DNA of 35,580 bases from an uncultured Bacteroidales bacterium (GTDB lineage Bacteria > Bacteroidota > Bacteroidia > Bacteroidales > F082): NCBI GenBank assembly GCA_946405575.1, contig CAMJHP010000029.1, positions 1 to 35,580 of the forward strand. Direction: 5' to 3'. A program made the position numbers and the translations under genes. Positions 23,782-28,991 of the stretch are shown here, piece by piece; the first letter of the stretch is position 1; every line of letters starts with the position of its first letter. The notes under the pieces were generated by a model, which was not told where the DNA came from, did no database searches, and saw nothing but the letters and a program-made list of their open reading frames with translations.

Positions 23782-25119
23782 ATGGCAAACAATAACGCAT
23801 CCAACCTTTGGAAAAAAGAAGACTGGCTGGCCGTGTGGATTGGCTTCATTGTCATCGCGGTGGCCTGCATCGCCGTGCTGACCGGTTCATTTGATTTCTC
23901 CGCCGCCAAGTTCGGCACCTGGCATTGGTGGGAAAACGTCGAGGAAAAGAAATCCTTGGCTGCACAATTCAACGGTGAATTCTGGGTAAAACTGCTCCGC
24001 ACCTTCTTGGTGACGGGCATCCTGTTCGGCCTCGGCATCGTATTGCAAGGCGAGAAAATCGGCAAGTTCATCCCTGCCTTCGTCGTGCTGTTCCTCATCT
24101 GCATCGTGGTGAGGATGATTAGCGCCGAATACACCCTTAAGATGTACCTCGAATGGGCTTTCTGGGCATTGCTCATCGGCCTTCTCATCTCCAACACCGT
24201 CGGCACACCCGAATGGCTGAAACCCGCCATCCGCACAGAATTCTACATCAAGACGGGCTTGGTCATTATGGGGTTCTCGGTGCTGTTCAGCAACATCGCC
24301 AAGTTCGGCCTTTACGGTCTCGGCATCGCATGGATTGTCACCCCTATCGTCATCATTTTTATGTGGTGGCTCGGCACTAAGGTGCTGAAGATCGACAACA
24401 AGCCTTTGGTCATCACCTTGGCTTCGGCCACCTCGGTGTGCGGCACCAGCGCGGCCATTGCCACGGGTGCAGCTTCCAAAGCCAAGAAAGAAGACCTCTC
24501 GTTGGCTATCTCCATCTCCATCATCTTCACCATCCTGATGATGGTGTTCGAGCCTATGATCATCCGTGCCTGCGGTATGAACCAATTGATGGGTGGTGCC
24601 CTCATCGGCGGTACCGTCGACTCGACAGGAGCCGTGGTACTTGCAGGTAGTGCTCTAGGTGAAGAAGCCGAGCAAGTCGCTTCTATGGTCAAGATGATCC
24701 AAAACATCCTCATCGGTTTCATCGCGTTCTTCGTGGCCATCTTCTTCGCCACCAAGGTCGACAAAGACCCTAACCAGAAGGTTGGTGCCAGCGAAATCTG
24801 GACCCGTTTCCCGAAGTTCATCATCGGTTTCTTCGTGGCCTCATTGGTTGCATCTTTCATCGTCAAACCTCTCGGCGGCGACGTGAAAGCCATCAACGGT
24901 GTCCTTGACCAATACAAGAACTGGGCCTTTGTGCTGGCCTTTACCAGCATCGGCCTCGACACCAATTTCAAAACCCTCTTCAAGCAGATGCAAGGTGGCA
25001 AGGTGCTTTGGCTCTACATCATCGGCCAGTTGTTCAACATCGCCCTCACACTATTTGCTGTATGGTTCCTCCTCTCTGGAGCCATCTTTGAAGTTCCAAA
25101 CCTGGATATGTTCAAATAA
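23782..25119 (+). CDS. YeiH-family putative sulfate/anion exporter
   Basis: Polytopic inner-membrane protein (445 aa, about 10-11 hydrophobic helices) of the YeiH / conserved hypothetical 698 family. Recognisable segments are LLIGLLISNTVG, IKTGLVIMGFSVLFSNIA, SATSVCGTSAAIATG and GGTVDSTGAVVLAGS. Family members have been proposed as sulfate exporters in organosulfonate metabolism, but most are uncharacterised. It is about 95 residues longer than the E. coli protein, mostly at the N-terminus and in internal loops. It follows the porin by 27 bp and its stop overlaps the next start (TAATG). ATG at 23782. Confidence 0.85.
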   Translation: MANNNASNLWKKEDWLAVWIGFIVIAVACIAVLTGSFDFSAAKFGTWHWWENVEEKKSLAAQFNGEFWVKLLRTFLVTGILFGLGIVLQGEKIGKFIPAFVVLFLICIVVRMISAEYTLKMYLEWAFWALLIGLLISNTVGTPEWLKPAIRTEFYIKTGLVIMGFSVLFSNIAKFGLYGLGIAWIVTPIVIIFMWWLGTKVLKIDNKPLVITLASATSVCGTSAAIATGAASKAKKEDLSLAISISIIFTILMMVFEPMIIRACGMNQLMGGALIGGTVDSTGAVVLAGSALGEEAEQVASMVKMIQNILIGFIAFFVAIFFATKVDKDPNQKVGASEIWTRFPKFIIGFFVASLVASFIVKPLGGDVKAINGVLDQYKNWAFVLAFTSIGLDTNFKTLFKQMQGGKVLWLYIIGQLFNIALTLFAVWFLLSGAIFEVPNLDMFK

Positions 25120-25412
25120 TGGACAGAAAACACATCATATTCAAAGTGATTACCATCCTTATGGTGGTAATCACTTTGTTTTTGGCCGGCTGGATTATGG
25201 CCAACAAACTTGGTCTCGTCGAAGGTTACGACTTTGGCGCAGGTGCCTATTACTACGCCGACATCCCCACTGAGCAATACACGGAAATTGTCAACGAGGA
25301 CGCTTACCAGACCTCCGTGCCCAAATGGATTTTCTACGTCCTCTTCTTCGCCTGGGGCTGGCTGATGTGGCGGCTGTGGGTGTGGATTGAGACGCGGGGA
25401 AAGAATCAATGA
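25119..25412 (+). CDS. Small two-helix membrane protein coupled to yeiH
   Basis: A 97-aa protein with membrane helices at about residues 6-27 and 69-87; the second is very Trp-rich (FFAWGWLMWRLWVWIE). Between them is a polar, Tyr-rich loop of about 40 residues (GAGAYYYADIPTEQYTE), probably periplasmic. I do not recognise the family. The start ATG shares its A with the YeiH stop (TAATG), so translation is likely coupled, and the protein may be a subunit or helper of the transporter. A 14-bp perfect hairpin followed by five T lies in codons 8-22 (see the feature at 25142). The stop overlaps the stop of the convergent fic gene by 7 bp. Confidence 0.75.
   Translation: MDRKHIIFKVITILMVVITLFLAGWIMANKLGLVEGYDFGAGAYYYADIPTEQYTEIVNEDAYQTSVPKWIFYVLFFAWGWLMWRLWVWIETRGKNQ
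25142..25183 (+). terminator. Terminator-like hairpin inside the small membrane-protein gene
   Basis: Arms CAAAGTGATTACCA (25142-25155) and TGGTAATCACTTTG (25165-25178) are exact reverse complements with a 9-nt loop and are followed by TTTTT. By shape it is an intrinsic terminator placed 23 bp after the yeiH stop, yet it lies within the next reading frame. It may end most yeiH transcripts or act as a translation-controlled attenuator. Confidence 0.6.
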
Positions 25413-26563
25413 CTTGAGATGATTTCGTTGTACAACACCGTACCTTTTGTCGTCAGCAAATATTTTTGCCGTGGGTGATGGGGTTTGTCAGGATAGCGCA
25501 TTCGGACAAACTTTTCCTTTAATGCAGGATTGAGATACACTTCCATAAAACTCTCCCTATTCTTCAAGCCAAGATGCTCAAGCATTTCCTTTATAGAAAA
25601 TTCCTTCAACCCGACAACCATCACTAAACTAATGATTTTCTTATTCTTAGGAAGCAACTTGTCGGGTAACTTGTCGGGTAACTTGTCGGGTAACTTGTCG
25701 GGTGTTTGTTCTGCTTCCGGTATCTTCCATTCCTCGGGCGGGTCAATCATCATATAGCGGTTTTTCAGCGCATTTTCCTCTCCGAGAAGCAAATTGCGGA
25801 AGAAGTGTACCAAAAAGACAGGCTCGTAATCGATGCCTTTGGCCACATTGCGATAGTTGGCACGGACGAGCGCGTTGCGGAAATACCACGAATGTTGTTC
25901 AAACAAGTCGTTGTTCACATCGAAGCCCAACGAGCGCAGATATTTGATGGTGAAAATGGCCGTGGTGCGAGTGTTGCCCTCGCCGAAAGGATGAATCTGC
26001 CATAGGCCCGAAACAAACTTGGCGATATGCTCCACAAGCTGATCTTTTTCCAATGATTTATAATCAAATTGCCGTTCTTGGTCCAAGTCGTACTGGAGTG
26101 TCATCTGCAAATCCTCCCAATGGGCATAAAACACCGTGTCGCCGCGCAAAACCCACTCTTTTTTCGTGATGTCGTAGTCCCTAAAGCGGCCCGCATGTTT
26201 GAAAACGCCATTGAAGATGGCCCTGTGGATGGACGCAAAACCTGCAACGCTATAGGTGAACGAATCGGTTTGCAGCAATTTTGATATGTTCGTTGAAACC
26301 TTATCGGCCTCTTCCACGTTGGCATCGCCCTCGTCATGCGAGTTTTTTTTGATATAGTATTGGTTGACCAATTCCTTGGCCTCGTCAATGGTGATGTCGC
26401 CTTCGATGTTGCGGCGGGCGGTCTCCTGAAGGTAGGCCGATGTCTTCAGTCCATCCACGGCCTGCAATCCAATGGCCACGCGCCAAGCATCCGCACGGGC
26501 CTTCTTCTGCGGCTCGCCTTGGCGGATATACTCGTCGAAATTGATGTATTGTTCCTCGGTCAT
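25406..26563 (-). CDS. Fic-domain protein with C-terminal winged-helix-like domain
   Basis: A 385-aa cytosolic protein. The Fic core motif is HPFGEGNTRTTA at residues 191-202 with catalytic His191. The last Arg of the standard HPFx(D/E)GNGRxxR is Ala202 and the GNG is GNT, so nucleotide use may differ from classical AMP transfer. An N-terminal helix TARRNIEGDITIDE (48-61) resembles the autoinhibitory helix of class II Fic proteins, with Glu54, but the usual Ser/Thr four residues before Glu is Arg50. A PDKL tetrapeptide repeated four times (about 286-301) links to a C-terminal helix-turn-helix-like region (FSIKEMLEHLGLKNRESF). ATG 26563 is preferred over TTG 26584. No separate antitoxin gene is adjacent. 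It is divergent from the kinase-RapZ gene. Confidence 0.9.
   Translation of the reverse strand: MTEEQYINFDEYIRQGEPQKKARADAWRVAIGLQAVDGLKTSAYLQETARRNIEGDITIDEAKELVNQYYIKKNSHDEGDANVEEADKVSTNISKLLQTDSFTYSVAGFASIHRAIFNGVFKHAGRFRDYDITKKEWVLRGDTVFYAHWEDLQMTLQYDLDQERQFDYKSLEKDQLVEHIAKFVSGLWQIHPFGEGNTRTTAIFTIKYLRSLGFDVNNDLFEQHSWYFRNALVRANYRNVAKGIDYEPVFLVHFFRNLLLGEENALKNRYMMIDPPEEWKIPEAEQTPDKLPDKLPDKLPDKLLPKNKKIISLVMVVGLKEFSIKEMLEHLGLKNRESFMEVYLNPALKEKFVRMRYPDKPHHPRQKYLLTTKGTVLYNEIISSH
25656..25703 (-). repeat. Perfect 12-bp x 4 tandem repeat in fic (PDKL linker)
   Basis: Four exact copies of aacttgtcgggt, encoding PDKL four times between the Fic core and the C-terminal domain. The perfect identity suggests recent slippage; each copy adds four residues without a frameshift. 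Confidence 0.95.
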
Positions 26564-26581
26564 ACCCTTGCAATTGAATTG

Positions 26582-26613
26582 CAAAGATAAACAATTTTTG
26601 GGAGATTACCAAA
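26582..26613 (-). promoter_or_regulatory. fic promoter
   Basis: Minus-strand TTTG (26610-26613) and TATCTTTG (26582-26589), 20 nt apart, are a near-ideal Bacteroidota promoter. The -7 box is 18 nt before the ATG at 26563, so the leader is very short. Confidence 0.7.
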
Positions 26614-26627
26614 TCATTTTTTCTTTG

Positions 26628-26635
26628 TAACTTTG
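26628..26635 (+). promoter_or_regulatory. -7 element for the kinase-RapZ operon
   Basis: TAACTTTG matches TAnnTTTG, 25 nt before the ATG at 26661. A TTTG at 26597-26600 is 27 nt upstream, longer than ideal. It overlaps back-to-back with the fic promoter, so the two divergent genes may compete or share control. Confidence 0.55.
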
Positions 26636-26660
26636 CGTCATACAAAAACAAAGGCATTTT

Positions 26661-28226
26661 ATGCAAACTCCTGATATTCAAAACATATTAGCCGATCTAA
26701 CCCGTTCCATCGGGGAAACGCCCAAGGAAATTCTGCCCATTGCCGAATCAGGCTCGGCGAGGAAATATTTCCGCATCATCACTGACAACAAGAGCCTTAT
26801 TGGCACCTATAGCAATAATGTCGAAGAAAACGAGGCTTTCCTCACTTTCAGCAAGCATTTTCATGACTTGGGACTGAACGTGCCCGAGATCTTTGCCGTC
26901 AATGTTGAGCGCACTTGTTATTTGCAAAGCGACTTCGGAGATGACAACTTGTTTGCGTATGTGCAGAAAGCACTAATTGCAGCCGGCCCTTCGACAGGCT
27001 CAAGGGCCTTAGCTTCTGACTGCCGCTTCGCGTCATTGCGAGGAACGAAGCAATCCAGAGTAGACTGCCCTTCGACAGGCTCAGAGACCTTAGCTACATA
27101 CAGCGAAAATGTCATCAAACTCTACAAAAAAGCACTGTGCAATTTGGTGAAGCTACAAGTGTTAGGCCACAAAGGTATGGATTACAGCAAAGCCTATCCT
27201 ACCGAGCGCTTCGACCGTCAGGCCATCATCGACGACCTCAACTATTTCAAGTACTATTTCATCAAGCCGCACGAGGAAATCGACTTCAACGAGACGCGCT
27301 TGGGCAAGGACTTCGAGGCCTTCGCCGACTTCGTCAGCCAAGCGCCCTGCGACTTCTTTATGTACCGCGACTTCCAGTCGCGCAACATTATGGTGAAAGA
27401 CGGAGATTTGTATTTCATCGACTTCCAAGGCGGGAGAAAAGGCCCGTTGAACTACGATGTGGTTTCATTGCTCTATCAAGTGAAGGCGCAAATTCCGCAA
27501 GCCATACGAGATGAATTGGTCGGGTATTATAAAGCCGAGTTGTCGCAACACATAAGTCCCGAGGCCGTCAAATTTGACACTTACCAGCCTTATTTTGTGT
27601 ATCTGCGGCTGATGCAGGTGTTGGGTGCCTACGGTTTCAGAGGCCTCATCCAGAAGAAGTCGCACTTCATCGAGAGCATCCCATACGCCTTGCGTGAAAT
27701 CGAGGCACTCTCGAAAGCAACACCTTTAACTGCCTATCCTGAGCTGCAAAGCGTCATCAGCCAACTCAACAAGTTGGACGCCAAATATGCCGCGCTCATC
27801 GCTCCACCTGCGGGCAAGCTGACCGTAACTATCAATAGCTTCTCATTCAAGAAGGGTTACCCAGCCGACTTCAGCGGCAACGGAGGCGGCTTCGTGTTCG
27901 ACTGCCGAGCCCTACCCAACCCTGGTCGCGAACCCGAATTCAAGACTAAGACCGGCCGCGATTGGGAGGTCATCGACTACCTCATGGCCAAGCCGCCCGT
28001 CCATGTCTTCCTTGACCACGTGAAAGGCATCATAGGACAGAGCGTCGACAACTATCGTGAGCGCCATTTCAGCAACCTAATGGTCTCGTTTGGCTGCACG
28101 GGCGGACAGCATCGTTCGGTCTTCTTCGCCCAAACAATCTATGAGTGGTTGAAAGCGACCTATCCCGACATCCACCTGAAACTGAATCACATCGAACGCA
28201 AAATCACGGAGGAAACTGGCTTATGA
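26661..28226 (+). CDS. AmgK-like sugar kinase fused to a RapZ C-terminal domain
   Basis: A 521-aa fusion. Residues 20-375 form an aminoglycoside-phosphotransferase/kinase fold: SGSARKYFRI (nucleotide-binding loop), the catalytic motif YRDFQSRN with Asp237 and Asn242, and the metal-binding Asp254 in FIDFQGGRKGP. This resembles AmgK, the anomeric MurNAc/GlcNAc kinase. Residues 386-515 match the RapZ C-terminal domain: INSFSFKKGYP, FDCRALPNPG, TGRDWEV and GCTGGQHRSVF. In E. coli RapZ this domain senses glucosamine-6-phosphate. The gene overlaps the MurU-like gene by 4 bp (ATGA), supporting a joint role in making a nucleotide-activated amino sugar. Residues 110-145 are an in-frame insertion of dispersed repeat DNA with two PSTGS copies. 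The fusion is inferred to couple kinase activity to amino-sugar level. Confidence 0.87.
   Translation: MQTPDIQNILADLTRSIGETPKEILPIAESGSARKYFRIITDNKSLIGTYSNNVEENEAFLTFSKHFHDLGLNVPEIFAVNVERTCYLQSDFGDDNLFAYVQKALIAAGPSTGSRALASDCRFASLRGTKQSRVDCPSTGSETLATYSENVIKLYKKALCNLVKLQVLGHKGMDYSKAYPTERFDRQAIIDDLNYFKYYFIKPHEEIDFNETRLGKDFEAFADFVSQAPCDFFMYRDFQSRNIMVKDGDLYFIDFQGGRKGPLNYDVVSLLYQVKAQIPQAIRDELVGYYKAELSQHISPEAVKFDTYQPYFVYLRLMQVLGAYGFRGLIQKKSHFIESIPYALREIEALSKATPLTAYPELQSVISQLNKLDAKYAALIAPPAGKLTVTINSFSFKKGYPADFSGNGGGFVFDCRALPNPGREPEFKTKTGRDWEVIDYLMAKPPVHVFLDHVKGIIGQSVDNYRERHFSNLMVSFGCTGGQHRSVFFAQTIYEWLKATYPDIHLKLNHIERKITEETGL
26987..27095. repeat. Dispersed repeat element inserted in frame in the kinase gene
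   Basis: Two direct copies of a 28-bp unit starting cccttcgacaggctca (26987-27014 and 27068-27095, 3 mismatches) are exactly 81 bp apart. Between them lies gcgtcattgcgaggaacgaa (27030-27049) and gcaatcc, a motif I know as a dispersed repeat in many bacterial genomes. The total preserves the reading frame and is translated as a low-complexity loop after residue 108. Confidence 0.85.
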
Positions 28227-28990
28227 GTCCAAGAATCGAAACCACCGCCATGATTTTGGCCGCAGGCCTCGGCACGCGCCTCAAAGCCTTGACACAAGAC
28301 AAGCCCAAGGCCTTGGTCCCGCTCAACGGCAAGCCTTTGCTGCAGCATTGCATCGAGAACCTGATTGCCAACGGTTTTTACCACATCGTCATCAATGTGC
28401 ATCATTTTGGAGAACAAATCATCGACTTCATCGACCAACATCGGTTTAATGCAGTCATCCAAATTTCCGACGAGCGCAATCTACTAATGGACACCGGAGG
28501 CGGCATCATACAAGCCTCTCCTATTTTCAAAGATTCCAAATCCGTTTTGGTGCATAATGTGGACATCATCAGCAACGTCAACCTTGGCGAGATGAGTCAA
28601 CAATTCCTGACATCTGGTGATGACGCTTGGCTGCTGACGCAAGACAGGGAGACCAACAGAAAGCTTTTGTTTGATGATGACAACCAACTTGTTGGATGGA
28701 TGAATAAGTCGGAAAAGCAATTCAAATGGGTTGATGAATTCAAGGCAGCCTATCGACAGGCTCAGGGACCTTTGCATAACTATAAAGAAATGGCCTTCAG
28801 CGGACTGCATTTGTTCCGCAGCGATTTGTTTGCAAATTTTGAATGTAAGCCACAGAGTGTCATCGATTTGTACCTCTATTTAGCCAAAACCAAACACATC
28901 ATCTCCAAGCCCATCCAACCTGACTATTGGTTCGACTTGGGCAAGCCCGAGCAGCTTGAAGCCGCCGAAAACTACATAAAAACACTTTGA
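28223..28990 (+). CDS. MurU-like sugar-1-phosphate nucleotidyltransferase
   Basis: A 255-aa protein of the NTP-transferase family: the signature LAAGLGTRLKALTQDKPKAL (residues 13-32) binds the nucleotide, Asp114 in HNVDII and Asp238 in WFDLG are the expected metal ligands, and TGGGI at 91-95 matches the sugar site. With the upstream AmgK-like kinase it resembles the AmgK-MurU pair that turns recycled MurNAc into UDP-MurNAc in Pseudomonas; mannose-1-phosphate guanylyltransferase activity is an alternative. ATG 28223 overlaps the upstream stop by 4 bp; the longer in-frame extension lies within the kinase gene and is not credible. Residues 176-184 (AYRQAQGPL) derive from another copy of the dispersed repeat. 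Confidence 0.87.
   Translation: MSPRIETTAMILAAGLGTRLKALTQDKPKALVPLNGKPLLQHCIENLIANGFYHIVINVHHFGEQIIDFIDQHRFNAVIQISDERNLLMDTGGGIIQASPIFKDSKSVLVHNVDIISNVNLGEMSQQFLTSGDDAWLLTQDRETNRKLLFDDDNQLVGWMNKSEKQFKWVDEFKAAYRQAQGPLHNYKEMAFSGLHLFRSDLFANFECKPQSVIDLYLYLAKTKHIISKPIQPDYWFDLGKPEQLEAAENYIKTL
28749..28774. repeat. Third copy of the cgacaggctca repeat, inside the murU-like gene
   Basis: cctatcgacaggctcaggga and then cctttg closely match the unit at 26987-27014 and 27068-27095. It is in frame and adds a short loop (AYRQAQGPL) before the strand MAFSGLHLF. It is read in another frame than the copies in the kinase gene, so the encoded peptides differ. Confidence 0.75.
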
Positions 28991-28991
28991 T

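Noticed and set aside
23887..25001. Long antisense open frames (232 and 229 aa) on the minus strand across yeiH
   Set aside because: They lie fully inside the yeiH gene, which has clear family motifs; composition is low-complexity His/Asp-rich or Met/Ala-rich as expected of a frame shadow.
26918..27118. 66-aa minus-strand frame over the repeat insertion
   Set aside because: Its peptide (e.g. LDCFVPRNDA) is the translation of the dispersed repeat, a common spurious product, not a gene.
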